Part shown: in pieces, positions 17,660 through 27,416 of the stretch
Numbering within the stretch: the first letter of the stretch is position 1
Layout: each line of letters begins with the position of its first letter
From: Eikenella halliae
GTDB taxonomy: Bacteria > Pseudomonadota > Gammaproteobacteria > Burkholderiales > Neisseriaceae
Direction: 5' to 3'
Assembly: GCF_001648475.1 (NCBI RefSeq)
Contig: NZ_LXSQ01000030.1
Coordinates: 62,001 to 126,000, forward strand
Length of the DNA stretch: 64,000 nt
Program-made: the position numbers and the translations under genes
Notes under the pieces: generated by a model
The model's database searches: none
Told to the model about the DNA's origin: nothing
The model's input: only the letters and a program-made list of their open reading frames with translations

Positions 17660-20065
17660 TTAAAACGAATAGCGGGCGTTGAAGAAGAAGCTGCGGCGGC
17701 GTTCGTTGTAGGTGTTGGCGGTGCCCGCGGTGCGCAGGATGGTTTTATCGAACAGGTTGTTCACCCCGGCGCGCAGGCTGACGGTGTCTTTCCAGTTGTA
17801 GCCGACGTTGAACCCGAATACGCCGTAGCTGCCCAATTCGTACTCTTGCAGCTTGCTGCCGCCGTCTTCGTAGTACACGTCGAGGAAACGGGTGGGGCGG
17901 GAGCCGGTTTTTTGGCGGCCGTAGCGGGTGTAGGTGGCGTTTAAGTCCCATTCGGGGGTGATTTGCCAGTTGAGCGTGCTGTTGATGGTGTATTTGGGCA
18001 CGATCGATACGGGGTTGCCGTAGAACTTCTCTTCATTGCGGTGGAAATAGGTGAAGTTGGTGCTGAAGTTCAGTTTGTCGGCGATGAGAGGCAGGGTTAC
18101 GTTGCCTTCAAAACCGGCGAGTACGGCCTTGCCGCGGTTACCCCAGCGGTATACGTTGGTGGCGGTGTAGTTGCGCCAAATATTGATGCCGGCGCGGTTG
18201 TTGCTGCGGCGCACGTCGCGATTGTAGCCGCCGGGCGGGGCGTCAATGGTGGTTACGAATTCGCCGTTATCCACGATGCGGTTGCGGTAGTCGTTGTGGA
18301 AATAGGCCAGCGAGGCGAGGTAGCCGTCTTTGTTGAACTCGAAACCGATTTCTTTGTTGATGCTGGTTTCGGGTTTGATGTCTTTATTGCCGACAAAGTA
18401 GCAGGCGCGGCCCCAGTCGAAGCCGCCCGGGCGGCTGTTGAGGTAGGGGTTGGTGGGACGCTGGTCGTTGCCCGCGCCGGTGCCGCCGGTGGCGCTGTTA
18501 TTTTGCGCATTGGGGTTATCCCAGCGGTTGTGTTCGTCGATGGGACAGCCGTGGCTGGCGTTGGTCAGCATGTAGTTGGGCTGGGTTTGGTACAAATTGG
18601 GCGCTTTGAAGGCGCGGGCGATGCCGCCTTTAATCCGCCAGTTATCGTTCAGGGCGTGGGAGAAGTTGAACGAGGGGGAGAAGGTGGAACCGAAGGCAGT
18701 GTTGTAGTCCCAGCGCAGGCCGGGGGTGAGGAAGGTGCGGCCTTGGTTGAGGGAAATATTGTCTTCCACATAGATGGCAAAATCATTCTGGCTGCCTTTG
18801 CCGCTGCGGCCGGTGCTGGCCAGCCAGGGGATGTTGCCGTAGGTTTGCATGGTTTGCTTCATGGAAGCGGAATCGTCGAGCACGGAGCGGCCGCCTTCCG
18901 CGCCCACGGTGAGGGTGTGGCGGCCCAAAGGCAAATCGGCGCGGCTGCCGAAGCGGTAGTTTTTCAGGATGCTGTCGGAGAAGCCGGTGGTGCTGTTGTA
19001 GGCGCCTTCGGTGCTGCCGAGCAGGCCTTCGGGCAGGCGGCTGTTTACGGTTTTGTCGAAGCTGATGTAGCTTTCCAAGTCACCCCATTCCCAGTTGCCG
19101 CGGTGGGTGAGGGTGTAGCTTTGGCGGTAGAGGCGGGCGGTTTCTGTGCCGATAAGCGGGAAGGCAACGTTGCGCACGGCCGGAACGAGTACGTTGCTGC
19201 TTTGAGTGTCGCCGTTGTAGATATTGCCTTGGCGGCTGTAGGAGGCATCGAAGGTAAGGCGTTGGGTGGGGCTGATGTCCCATTGCAGGCGGCCGGCGAT
19301 GTCGCGGTTGCGCACCCCTTCGCGGCCGGCGCTCAGAGCCGTGCCGGTATTTACGCTGTTGTTGATATCGAAATCATCGGGGCTGGTTTTGTTGAGGCTG
19401 CCGTAGAGGCGGAAGCCTAGGGTGTCTTGCACGATGGGGCCGGATACGATGAAGTTGGCACGGCGGGTAGCGCCTTGGCCGGTACCGCTCTGCGGCTGTT
19501 CGATATAGGTGCCTACGCTGCCGTGAAATTCGCGGGTGATGGATTTGGTGCGGATATTTACCACGCCGCCCATCGCGCCGGAGCCGTAGCGGGCAGCGGC
19601 AGGGCCGCGCAGCACTTCGATTTTTTCAATCATCTCGGGCGGTACCCAGTTGGAATCGCCGCGCGTGTTGCGTACGCCGCCCCGGCCGTAGCGCTCGGCG
19701 TTGCGGGAACGCACGGGTTTGCCGTCGATCAGAATCAGCGTGTTTTCCGGGCCCATGGCACGGATGTCGATTTGGCGTTTGTTGCCGCGCGCGCCGCCGG
19801 GCGAGTTGGTGCTGAGGGTAACGCCGGGCATTTTGCTGACGATTTCGGAAATGTCGTTGGTGACCGGCATACGCTGCAAGTCTTGCTTGGTGATTAGCGA
19901 GGAACCAAGCTGCTGTTTAACTTGGGCTTCGGCAGTGATGTAGATGGTTTCCAGCTCGGCACTGTCGGCAACAGGTTCGCTGGCAGCAGGTGCGGTTTCG
20001 GCAGCGGCAAAGCCGGAGAGAAGGAGTGCGTTGAGCACGGTGAGGCGGAACAGCTTGGTTTGCAT
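17660..20065 (-). CDS. TonB-dependent siderophore receptor (FepA/BfeA type)
   Basis: An 801-residue outer membrane receptor. The N-terminus is a signal peptide (cleavage likely after GFAAAETA), followed by a TonB-box-like LETIYITAE, the plug domain (PGVTLSTNSPGGARGN, IDIRAMGPENTLILIDGKPV, LRGPAAARYGSGAMGGVVNI) and a 22-strand type barrel ending RRSFFFNARYSF with terminal Phe. The plug and R-S-R-N-A-E-R-Y motif are typical of FepA/PfeA/BfeA enterobactin-type receptors. It is divergent from an ABC importer with the same probable cargo. Fur control would be expected; no convincing Fur site was found in the 364-base gap. Confidence 0.92.
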   Translation of the reverse strand: MQTKLFRLTVLNALLLSGFAAAETAPAASEPVADSAELETIYITAEAQVKQQLGSSLITKQDLQRMPVTNDISEIVSKMPGVTLSTNSPGGARGNKRQIDIRAMGPENTLILIDGKPVRSRNAERYGRGGVRNTRGDSNWVPPEMIEKIEVLRGPAAARYGSGAMGGVVNIRTKSITREFHGSVGTYIEQPQSGTGQGATRRANFIVSGPIVQDTLGFRLYGSLNKTSPDDFDINNSVNTGTALSAGREGVRNRDIAGRLQWDISPTQRLTFDASYSRQGNIYNGDTQSSNVLVPAVRNVAFPLIGTETARLYRQSYTLTHRGNWEWGDLESYISFDKTVNSRLPEGLLGSTEGAYNSTTGFSDSILKNYRFGSRADLPLGRHTLTVGAEGGRSVLDDSASMKQTMQTYGNIPWLASTGRSGKGSQNDFAIYVEDNISLNQGRTFLTPGLRWDYNTAFGSTFSPSFNFSHALNDNWRIKGGIARAFKAPNLYQTQPNYMLTNASHGCPIDEHNRWDNPNAQNNSATGGTGAGNDQRPTNPYLNSRPGGFDWGRACYFVGNKDIKPETSINKEIGFEFNKDGYLASLAYFHNDYRNRIVDNGEFVTTIDAPPGGYNRDVRRSNNRAGINIWRNYTATNVYRWGNRGKAVLAGFEGNVTLPLIADKLNFSTNFTYFHRNEEKFYGNPVSIVPKYTINSTLNWQITPEWDLNATYTRYGRQKTGSRPTRFLDVYYEDGGSKLQEYELGSYGVFGFNVGYNWKDTVSLRAGVNNLFDKTILRTAGTANTYNERRRSFFFNARYSF

Positions 20066-20115
20066 TTGGCGTGAGTCCTTGTGAGCGGTTTGTTCAAAAG
20101 TAAGTAGAGAGATAG

Positions 20116-20158
20116 TTTTCAGGTAGCCTGCTGTGCATCAGAGGCTACCTGAAAATAT
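20116..20158. terminator. DUS pair upstream of receptor gene
   Basis: TTTTCAGGTAGCCT and AGGCTACCTGAAAAT inverted around about 14 bases. It lies in the 364-base gap between the divergent receptor and permease genes, so it cannot end either of them. It may be an uptake signal only or attenuate a leader. Confidence 0.4.
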
Positions 20159-20429
20159 TGTTTCGGCAGGCATGGTATGGTTGCCGAGTTTCGCGGGGGC
20201 GGATAATCGGTTTTTGGTGCGGTGCAAACCATCAGGCGGAAGGACTAGTCCTATCGGCTATGCGGCAGGCTGGGTGGCGGAGCGGAAATTGGCGGCCTGC
20301 AGCCATGCTGGCATTCGCACGCCGCATCCGCCGGAAGGGGAAGGCGGGGCATACTCCTTTCGTACGATAAAACGAGGTTTGCCTTGCAGATAGAATGCGG
20401 CAGTTTTCCCTGCCTGTTTCCGATGCCTT

Positions 20430-21497
20430 ATGTCTGTGCCGCCGCCCAAACGTTCTGCCGGCTATCTGCTGCTGATGGCCGCCCTTACCTGCCTGTTGCT
20501 GCTGGCGGTGTTGTTTTCCCTGTCCTGGGGGCGCTATCCGGTGCCACCGGGCGGGGTGTGGCGCAGTTTGGTGCAGGGCGCGGTGCAACTGGCATCTGAG
20601 TGGCATTTGCCCTTTGCGGCAAGCCTGCCGCAGATTCAGGCCGACGAGGTGCAGGCCAATATTGTGTTGAATTTGCGCCTGCCGCGTATTTTGGCAGCGA
20701 TGCTGGTGGGCGCGGCGCTGGCGGCTTCGGGCGCAGCTTATCAGGGAATTTTCCGCAACCCGCTGGTGTCGCCCGATTTACTTGGCGTGTCTTCTGGTGC
20801 CTGCGTAGGCGCGGCGTTGTCGATTCTGCTCGGCTGGAGCATTTGGGGCACGCAAGCAGCAGCCTTTGCCGGCGGACTGTTGGCTGTGTTGATGACTTTA
20901 GCGCTACCTCGGCTGATCGGGCGCGATTCGGCAGTGATTTTGGTGCTGGCGGGGATTGTGGTGTCGGGCTTTATGTCGGCCACGCTCGGGCTCATGAAAT
21001 ATCTGGCCGATCCGGAAACCGAGCTGGCGGAAATCGTGTATTGGCAGATGGGCAGCCTGGCCAAATCGGAATACGGCAATCTGGCGGCGCTGGTGCCGGT
21101 GATGCTGCTGGCCGCCGGGGTGCTGGTGGCGATGCGTTGGCGCATCAATGTGTTGTCGCTGGGCGATAGGGAAGCGCGGCTGGTGGGGGCGGAAATCCGG
21201 CGCGAACGCACGATTATGGTGGTGTGCGCCACGCTGCTGACTGCCTCGGCGGTGTGCCTGAGCGGCACCATCAGCTGGCTGGGCTTGGTGGTGCCGCACT
21301 TGGCGCGGCTGGCGGCGGGCGACAACAACCTGCGCACGCTGCCGCTCTCCATCTTGGCCGGCGCACTGTTTTTGCTGTGCACCGACACGCTGGCGCGCAA
21401 TCTGTATGAGCAGGAAATCCCGCTGGGCATCATCACCGGCTTTATTGGCGCACCGTTTTTCGCTTGGGTGCTGGTACGGCAGAAAGTGTCAGATTAG
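20430..21497 (+). CDS. FecCD-type iron-chelate ABC permease
   Basis: A 355-residue inner membrane permease of the BtuC/FecCD family. It has about ten hydrophobic segments and conserved parts: LRLPRILAAMLVGAALAASG, NPLVSPDLLGVSSGA, and the ATPase-contact region SGTISWLGLVVPHLARL. It probably works as a homodimer, since only one permease gene is present. ATPase and binding-protein genes follow on the same strand. The preceding 364-base gap holds a DUS pair and a GC-rich stretch with no gene I can support. Confidence 0.93.
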   Translation: MSVPPPKRSAGYLLLMAALTCLLLLAVLFSLSWGRYPVPPGGVWRSLVQGAVQLASEWHLPFAASLPQIQADEVQANIVLNLRLPRILAAMLVGAALAASGAAYQGIFRNPLVSPDLLGVSSGACVGAALSILLGWSIWGTQAAAFAGGLLAVLMTLALPRLIGRDSAVILVLAGIVVSGFMSATLGLMKYLADPETELAEIVYWQMGSLAKSEYGNLAALVPVMLLAAGVLVAMRWRINVLSLGDREARLVGAEIRRERTIMVVCATLLTASAVCLSGTISWLGLVVPHLARLAAGDNNLRTLPLSILAGALFLLCTDTLARNLYEQEIPLGIITGFIGAPFFAWVLVRQKVSD

Positions 21498-21672
21498 CCG
21501 CAGCCAGCCAACCTTTTGGTTTGGGCAGCTGTACACAGGCTGCATTGCAGGCTACCTGAAAATCTGCCCGCTCGATTCTGGTAAGCCCGTTTTGTTTATT
21601 AACGCTGCCGTTTTTGTTTCGCAGAAACCCTGCTTTCAGTAGCCTCAAGCCCGAATTAGAAATACCAAAACC

Positions 21673-22458
21673 ATGCTGAATATCGAAAAATTGCATTATG
21701 CCTACCGCGGCCACCCTGTGCTCAACGGCGTCAATCTGCACATCGGACGCGGCATGCTGCTCACGCTGCTCGGCCGCAACGGCGCGGGCAAATCCACCCT
21801 GCTCAACTGCATCGCCGGCCTGCTTAAGCCGCAGCAGGGGCAAGTGCTGCTGGACGGGCAAAACGTGCAGGCCATGCGGCCGCGCCAGATTGCGCGGCTG
21901 GTGGGCTATGTGTCGCAGGCCGCGCCGCAAACCTACCGCTACAGCGTGCTGGATTATGTGGTGCTGGGGCGCGCCGCCCGCCTGGGTTTGGCCGCCAAAC
22001 CGAAAGACGAAGACTACGCCGCCGCCATGCAGGCTTTGGAAACGCTGAATATCGCCCATCTGGCCGGGCATATTTATATGGAAACCAGCGGCGGCGAAAA
22101 GCAGCTGGCCAATATCGCCAAAGTGCTGGTGCAGCAGCCCGAATTGATTTTGTTCGACGAGCCCACTTCCGCGCTCGATTACGGCAACGCCGTGCAAACC
22201 CTGCGGCTGGTGGCGGATTTGTCCGAACGCGGCTACACCATCATCATGACCACGCACAACCCCGAACACCCGCTGCTCCTGCACGGCCGCCTGCCGCACA
22301 GCCAAACCGCCATCCTCGGCCGCGACGGCACGCTGCAGGCCGGCAACACCGCCGATATTTTGAACAACGAAAGGCTGGAGCAGCTCTACGGCGTCGGCCT
22401 GCGCCTGCTCGACGTGCCCGATTGGCCGCGCCGCGTGTGCGCCGTGGCGCAATTGTGA
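21673..22458 (+). CDS. iron-chelate ABC transporter ATPase
   Basis: A 261-residue ATPase that drives the permease upstream. Walker A is LLGRNGAGKST at residues 32-42, the signature is TSGGEKQ (a variant of LSGGQ), Walker B is LILFDEPTSALDYGN, and the switch histidine is in MTTHNPEH. It is separated from the permease by 175 bases that hold one uptake sequence. The order permease - ATPase - binding protein suggests a single transcript. Confidence 0.93.
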   Translation: MLNIEKLHYAYRGHPVLNGVNLHIGRGMLLTLLGRNGAGKSTLLNCIAGLLKPQQGQVLLDGQNVQAMRPRQIARLVGYVSQAAPQTYRYSVLDYVVLGRAARLGLAAKPKDEDYAAAMQALETLNIAHLAGHIYMETSGGEKQLANIAKVLVQQPELILFDEPTSALDYGNAVQTLRLVADLSERGYTIIMTTHNPEHPLLLHGRLPHSQTAILGRDGTLQAGNTADILNNERLEQLYGVGLRLLDVPDWPRRVCAVAQL

Positions 22459-22573
22459 ACGGCCAAATTTCAGGCTATCTGAAACCGGGAAACTTGTTCC
22501 CACTCCGTTGAAACTAACGTTTTCAGGTAGCCTCCAATCTCACCCCAATCCCCCAAGCAAAAAAGGAAAAACC

Positions 22574-23599
22574 ATGTTTTCAACACCAAGCAAACTCAGC
22601 GCCGCCCTGTTTGCCGGCCTGCTGCTCGCCCTTCAGCCCGTGCACGCCCGCACCGTGCGCGACATCAACAACCAAAGCGTGGAACTGCCGCAGCAGGTAA
22701 ACCGTATTGCCGATTTGTGGCCGGCCAACAACCAAGTGGTGCTGATGCTGGGCGGTGCCGACAAACTGGTGGCCACCACCGAAGCCACCCGCAACTTGCC
22801 GTGGTTTGCCAAAGTGTATCCGCGTATTAAAAACGTGCCTGCCCTGAGCAACGGACAAACCGTGCAGAGCGAAGCCCTGCTCGGCGTGCGCCCCGACGCG
22901 GTGCTGCTTTCCCAGCCCGCCATGCAGCAGCAGGTGCGGCGTGCCGGGATGAAGCCCGTGCTGGTGCGCTTCCAAGACTTTAACGGCCTCAAGCAAACCG
23001 TGCGCATCACTGCCGACGTAATCGGCGGCAACGCCCCGCAAATCGCCCGCCGATACAATGCCGAATTAGACGGCAACCTGCGTTTTGTGCGCAGCCGGCT
23101 GGCCAACCTGAGCGACGCGCAGAAACCCAGTGTGCTGCACCTCACCGGCGGCGCCAACCTGCGCCGCATCGACGGCGGCCGCTCGATTATCGGCGAATGG
23201 ATACGCATTGCCGGCGGCCGCCCCGCGCTGCCCGAACAGGCCAACTTGAGCGAAGTGTCGATGGAAGCCATCGTCCGCGCCAACCCCGACATCATCATCA
23301 TAGGCGGGCGCAACGCCGCGCAGGCCATCGCCCGCATCAAACAAGACCCGGCCTGGCAAAGCATCAAAGCCGTGCAGAACAACCGCCTGTACGCCAACCC
23401 GATCAGCACGTTCGGCTGGGACCGCTACGGCACCGAAGCCGCCCTGCAGGTATTGTGGGCAGCCAAACTGCTGCACCCGCAGCGCTTCGCCGATGTGGAC
23501 ATGACCGCCAAAACCCAAGATTTCTACCGCCGCTATTATCATTACAACCTCAGCGTGGCCGAAGCACAGCGCATCCTGCAAGGCTTAGACCCGCAATAG
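22574..23599 (+). CDS. periplasmic iron-chelate binding protein
   Basis: A 341-residue solute-binding protein of the BtuF/FepB/CeuE fold. Start at ATG 22574 behind AAAAGGAAAA; a signal peptide ends near PVHARTV. Features are the two lobes joined by a long helix, LHLTGGANLRRIDGG in the hinge region and the C-terminal AALQVLWAAKLLHPQRF typical of COG0614. Close relatives carry ferric siderophore or, in some epsilonproteobacteria, nickel complexes, so the cargo is not sure. The frame upstream to 22508 includes an uptake sequence and is not likely translated. Confidence 0.9.
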   Translation: MFSTPSKLSAALFAGLLLALQPVHARTVRDINNQSVELPQQVNRIADLWPANNQVVLMLGGADKLVATTEATRNLPWFAKVYPRIKNVPALSNGQTVQSEALLGVRPDAVLLSQPAMQQQVRRAGMKPVLVRFQDFNGLKQTVRITADVIGGNAPQIARRYNAELDGNLRFVRSRLANLSDAQKPSVLHLTGGANLRRIDGGRSIIGEWIRIAGGRPALPEQANLSEVSMEAIVRANPDIIIIGGRNAAQAIARIKQDPAWQSIKAVQNNRLYANPISTFGWDRYGTEAALQVLWAAKLLHPQRFADVDMTAKTQDFYRRYYHYNLSVAEAQRILQGLDPQ

Positions 23600-23612
23600 G
23601 GACGCGCACGGC

Positions 23613-23695
23613 AAAAAGGCTACCTGAAAACGGCGGTGTGTTTTTAGGTAGCCTTTTACTTTCAGCTAGCCTGTTGCAGAGGCTACCTGAAAATT
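23613..23695. terminator. two DUS-type hairpins after binding-protein gene
   Basis: AAAAAGGCTACCTGAAAAC pairs with a one-base variant (TTTTTAGGTAGCCTTTT); a second pair with another variant (TTTCAGCTAGCCT) follows. These lie between convergent genes. The variants show uptake words decaying while stem pairing is mostly kept. Confidence 0.7.
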
Positions 23696-23717
23696 CTGCG
23701 CTATCTTGCTTGCTGTG

Positions 23718-24080
23718 TTACAGCCACAACCATACCCACACGCGGCGGCCTTCGCTTTGCAGTAAAAGATAGGTGCGCACGGCGGCGGCGGTGGGCATGC
23801 ATTCCACGCCGATGCCGCTGGCCGCGGCGGCAATGCGCGGGTGTAAAAACTGTTGCCGCTCGCCGGTGCCGATGAGGATTACTTCGGGCTCGCTTGCGGC
23901 AGCGCGGGCAAGGTCTGCGGCTTGCAGTTCGGCTGCGGAGGCCAGGTTGACGGTTTGCACGCTGCCGCTGCCGTCAAGCAATACGGCTTGGCGGTAGGTA
24001 TGGCCGTCGATTTCGATTTGGCCGCGTTGATAATGGCCGATGTGGCAGGCGGAGGCGGGCTGGTGTTCTTGAATCAGCAT
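23718..24080 (-). CDS. Mth938-like (DUF498) protein
   Basis: A 120-residue protein of the Mth938/NDUFAF3-like family. The motif EVILIGTGERQQFLHP followed by IGVECMPTAAAVRTYLLLQSEGRRV is characteristic. Relatives in alphaproteobacteria and mitochondria help respiratory complex I assembly; in betaproteobacteria the role is not established. It stands alone between the transport operon and homoserine dehydrogenase, on the opposite strand. Confidence 0.85.
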   Translation of the reverse strand: MLIQEHQPASACHIGHYQRGQIEIDGHTYRQAVLLDGSGSVQTVNLASAAELQAADLARAAASEPEVILIGTGERQQFLHPRIAAAASGIGVECMPTAAAVRTYLLLQSEGRRVWVWLWL

Positions 24081-24351
24081 AATTTGTTTGTGTTTGAATA
24101 GGTTGGAGGCTACCTGAAAGCACAGGTTGCAAGACGATTGAAACGCTTGGCTTCGAGGCGGTGTGGTTAAATGGGTAAGTGTTTCTATTAAAAGGTGTAA
24201 AAAGCGGGGTTTTCAGCTAAGATAGCGGCTTTCTTTCCGCTTTCGGATTTTATTGTTTATCAGCTTGGCCGCCGGTATGGCAGGCCGGCATGTTCAGAGC
24301 AAAACGGCAAATCGGCGCTTGGCGCAGCCGTAATCATAACAAGGAGTCAGC

Positions 24352-25656
24352 ATGCAACCAATCAGAATCGGCATCTTGGGGATGGGCACCGTCGGCGGCG
24401 GTACGGCCAAATTATTGTCGGAAAACGCGCAGGAAATCACGCGCCGCCTGGGGCGCGAGGTGCGCATCAGCATGGCTGCCAGCCACAATACCGACCGCAT
24501 CCGCAAATTGTGCCCGAGCGACACGGTGGTGTCGGACGATGTGTTTCAGGTAGCCCGCAGCGCGGATGTGGATATCGTGGTGGAGCTGATCGGCGGTACG
24601 GATACGGCACGCGAAGTGGTGTTGTGCGCCATCGAAAACGGCAAACACGTGGTCACCGCCAACAAAAAACTCTTGGCCGAATACGGCAACGAAATTTTCG
24701 CGCGGGCAGCGGAAAAAAATGTGATGGTGATGTTTGAAGCGGCGGTGGCCGGCGGCATTCCGATTATCAAAGCCCTGCGCGAAGGCCTGGCCGCCAACCG
24801 CATTAAATCGGTGGCCGGCATCATCAACGGCACCAGCAACTTCATCCTGAGCAATATGCGCGAGCACGGCAGCCCGTTTGCCGAAGTGCTCAAGCAGGCG
24901 CAGGAGTTGGGCTATGCCGAAGCCGACCCGACTTTCGACATCGAAGGCCACGACGCGGCGCACAAGCTGAGCATTATGTCCGCCCTCGCCTTCGGCACGC
25001 CGATTAACTTCCAACACTGCTACCTGGAAGGCATCAGCAAGCTGGAAAGCCAAGACATCCGCTATGCCGAAGAGCTGGGCTACCGTATCAAACTGCTGGG
25101 CATCACCCGCCAAACCAGCGATGGCATCGAACTGCGCGTACACCCCACGCTCGTGCCGGAATGCCGCCTGCTGGCGCAGGTGGAAGGCGTGATGAACGCT
25201 GTGCTGGTGCAATCCAATATGGTGGGCGAAACCCTGTATTACGGTGCCGGCGCCGGTGCCGCCCCCACTGCCAGCGCCGTGGTGGCCGACATCATCGACA
25301 CCGCCCGCCTGATGCACGCCGCCAGCGAGCAGCGCGTGCCGCCGTTGGCTTTCCGCCGCAATGAACAACTACCCGTGTTGCCGATCGACGAAATCACCAG
25401 CAGCTACTACCTGCGCGTATCGGCGCAAGACAAACCCGGCGTGGTGGCCGACATCGGCCACATCCTCGCCGAGCAGGGCATCTCCATCGAAGCCCTGCTG
25501 CAAAAAGGCGTGATTAACCACGAAAACGCCGAAATCGTGATTCTCACCCACCAGGCCAAAGAAAAGCACATCAAGGCCGCCATCGCCCAAATCGAAGCGC
25601 TGGAGCATGTTTTTGAGCCCGTGATGATGCTGCGCATGGAAAGCCTGCATGGCTGA
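24352..25656 (+). CDS. hom: homoserine dehydrogenase
   Basis: Reduces aspartate semialdehyde to homoserine with NAD(P)H, feeding threonine and methionine synthesis. The 434-residue protein has a Rossmann motif GILGMGTVGGGTAKLL at the start, the substrate loop ELIGGTDTAREVV...GKHVVTANK and AGIINGTSNFIL. The C-terminal ACT domain (YLRVSAQDKPGVVADIGHIL) is a threonine feedback site. Strong AAGGAG ribosome site. The 270 bases upstream hold an AT-rich promoter-like stretch. It overlaps the next gene by eight bases. Confidence 0.96.
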   Translation: MQPIRIGILGMGTVGGGTAKLLSENAQEITRRLGREVRISMAASHNTDRIRKLCPSDTVVSDDVFQVARSADVDIVVELIGGTDTAREVVLCAIENGKHVVTANKKLLAEYGNEIFARAAEKNVMVMFEAAVAGGIPIIKALREGLAANRIKSVAGIINGTSNFILSNMREHGSPFAEVLKQAQELGYAEADPTFDIEGHDAAHKLSIMSALAFGTPINFQHCYLEGISKLESQDIRYAEELGYRIKLLGITRQTSDGIELRVHPTLVPECRLLAQVEGVMNAVLVQSNMVGETLYYGAGAGAAPTASAVVADIIDTARLMHAASEQRVPPLAFRRNEQLPVLPIDEITSSYYLRVSAQDKPGVVADIGHILAEQGISIEALLQKGVINHENAEIVILTHQAKEKHIKAAIAQIEALEHVFEPVMMLRMESLHG

Positions 25657-26059
25657 GGTTCAAAGCGATGAAGCCGCCCGCCGCAAACGCCGCCGCACCC
25701 TCATCGGCTGGCTGGCGGTAACGGCGGCGCTGGCGCTCGCCTTTGCCCTCGTACCGCGCCTGTATGCACCGGATAAGGCCGACATCAGCCGCCGCATCGT
25801 GGAGGCCTGTATCCAAAACATGCCTGCCGTGCCGCAATGGCAGGCTGACTTGGCCAAACACGGCCTTGCCGGCCAAAGCGAGCGCGTGATCGAACCCTAC
25901 TGCCGCTGCCTATGGGAAGAGCCGGTGCAAAAACTCAGCACGGAAGATCTCCGCAGCCTGCCAAAGCTTTCGCCGCAACAACAGCTGGACAAACTCGGCG
26001 GCAGCGAAGCCTTCCTGCAACGGCAAGAACAGTGCTTGGCCACACAGGCTAGGCATTAA
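25649..26059 (+). CDS. small single-span membrane protein after hom
   Basis: A 136-residue protein of no family I recognise. A basic N-terminus (RRKRRR) leads into one hydrophobic segment (IGWLAVTAALALAFALV), after which the chain is probably periplasmic. Four cysteines outside the membrane (ACIQNM, YCRCLW, EQCLA) could form disulfides. The ATG lies inside the hom 3' end, so it is translationally coupled. Terminated by a DUS pair and then a Kingella-dialect hairpin. Confidence 0.75.
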   Translation: MAEVQSDEAARRKRRRTLIGWLAVTAALALAFALVPRLYAPDKADISRRIVEACIQNMPAVPQWQADLAKHGLAGQSERVIEPYCRCLWEEPVQKLSTEDLRSLPKLSPQQQLDKLGGSEAFLQRQEQCLATQARH

Positions 26060-26080
26060 GTATCAAGTGTTTGACCCAAT

Positions 26081-26112
26081 TGAAGGCTACCTGAAAATAC
26101 AGGTAGCCTTCT
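26081..26112. terminator. DUS-pair hairpin after hom operon
   Basis: GAAGGCTACCTG and CAGGTAGCCTTC with a short AAAATA loop, 22 bases after the stop of the small membrane protein. Confidence 0.8.
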
Positions 26113-26116
26113 CACT

Positions 26117-26162
26117 AAAAAGCAGCCTGCACTTCCTCCAAACGAAGTGCAGGCTGCTTTTT
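26117..26162. terminator. hairpin built from Kingella-dialect uptake words
   Basis: Perfect 19-base arms from AAAAAGCAGCCTGCACTTC to its inverse, loop CTCCAAAC. Each arm contains AAGCAGCCTGCA, the uptake word described for some Kingella, not the Eikenella word. With A-runs and T-runs on both sides it can stop gldA transcripts as well as those from the left. Confidence 0.85.
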
Positions 26163-26269
26163 CAATGAAGAATACTCAACCATATGAAACAACTGAAAAT
26201 AATGCTAGCGACCATCCTGCCGCCAGCAATGGTTTTGCAGCTTTATCTATAGGCTGAGGCTTTTCCGGC

Positions 26270-27379
26270 TCAACGCGCGGATTTTGCCAGATAATCCCGG
26301 CCGAAGCGGTCGGCGGCGAGCAGTGCGGCATACACGTCGGCGGGCTGCACGTTGCCGGGCATATTGTCCATGGTGTCGCCTTCGGCGCAGGCGGCTTCGG
26401 CCACTTGGCGCATTTTGGCTTCAATGTTTTCGGTTACGCCGATTTGTGCCAGCGTAACAGGCAATCCGACATCCACGCACAAGCCGACAACCTGTTCCAG
26501 CTCGGCATTGTCTGCGTTTTCCAGCATGAGCTGGGTCAGCAGTCCGAAAGCGACTTTTTCGCCGTGCAGGTTGTGGTGGGTTTCGGGCAGCACGGTCAAA
26601 CCGTTGTGCACCGAATGCGCGCCTGCCAAACCGCCGCTTTCAAAACCCACGCCGCTCAGATAGGTGTTCGCTTCCACCACGCGTTCCACGGCGGGGGTTA
26701 CCACTTTGTCTTTTACCGCAGACACGGCTTTACGCCCGTTTTCCAGCAGCGTTTCGTAACAGAGTTTGGCCAGCGTGAGCGCGGTGGGCGACACTTTCGC
26801 CCCGGCCATGGTGTCCGAGCCGCTGTTGGCGCAGGCACGCGCTTCAAACCAGGTGGCCAGTGCGTCGCCGATGCCCGCGGCCAGCAGGCGCACCGGTGCG
26901 TTGGCCACTACTTCGGTGTCCACCAGCACGCGTTCGGGATTGTTGGGGAAGAACAGGTAGGATTCAAACGCGCCCGCATCGGTGTAAATCACGGACAGCG
27001 CGGAACACGGCGCATCGGTGGAGGCGATGGTGGGGCACACGACCACGGGCAGGCCCGCGTAATAGGCAACTGCTTTGGCCGCATCCAAGGTTTTGCCGCC
27101 GCCCACGCCGATAACGGCTTTGGCGCCGTTTTGTTCGGCAATGTTTTTTACGCGTTCGATTTCGGTGCGGCTGCATTCGCCGTTAAACGGCACAATCGTG
27201 TGCCGCACGCCGGACGCATTCAGGCTACCTGAAAGTTTGTCCTGCAAGATGGACAGGACGAACTTGTCTGCCAACACGGCCACGTTGTCGGCCAACGGCG
27301 AAACGTGTGCGCCGATTTGCCCGAACAGGCCTGCGCCTTGGATGTATTTGCCGGGAGATTGGATGGCGATGGTTTGCAT
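26270..27379 (-). CDS. gldA: glycerol dehydrogenase
   Basis: NAD-dependent iron-/zinc-type alcohol dehydrogenase that oxidises glycerol to dihydroxyacetone. The 369-residue length is normal. Motifs: [16 protein letters not shown] for [20 protein letters not shown], and metal ligands in [14 protein letters not shown] (Asp), [13 protein letters not shown] (His) and [14 protein letters not shown] (His). Start at ATG 27379 with AAAGGAAA; a longer frame to 27490 comes from the Correia element upstream. It carries one Eikenella uptake word inside (27222), yet Kingella-dialect hairpins flank it on both sides. Confidence 0.94.
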   Translation of the reverse strand: MQTIAIQSPGKYIQGAGLFGQIGAHVSPLADNVAVLADKFVLSILQDKLSGSLNASGVRHTIVPFNGECSRTEIERVKNIAEQNGAKAVIGVGGGKTLDAAKAVAYYAGLPVVVCPTIASTDAPCSALSVIYTDAGAFESYLFFPNNPERVLVDTEVVANAPVRLLAAGIGDALATWFEARACANSGSDTMAGAKVSPTALTLAKLCYETLLENGRKAVSAVKDKVVTPAVERVVEANTYLSGVGFESGGLAGAHSVHNGLTVLPETHHNLHGEKVAFGLLTQLMLENADNAELEQVVGLCVDVGLPVTLAQIGVTENIEAKMRQVAEAACAEGDTMDNMPGNVQPADVYAALLAADRFGRDYLAKSAR

Positions 27380-27416
27380 GGTATTTCCTTTCATCAGGTT
27401 GGATAAGGTCGGATGG

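Noticed and set aside
17963..19420. 485-codon plus-strand frame opposite the TonB receptor
   Set aside because: Low-complexity Val/Ala/Gly shadow of a complete receptor gene.
20133..20393. 86-codon frame in the receptor-permease gap
   Set aside because: Starts inside an uptake word, has no ribosome site, and overlaps equally long frames on the other strand.
20159..20429. Riboswitch (cobalamin, FMN or TPP)
   Set aside because: None of the conserved core words of these classes could be found on reading.
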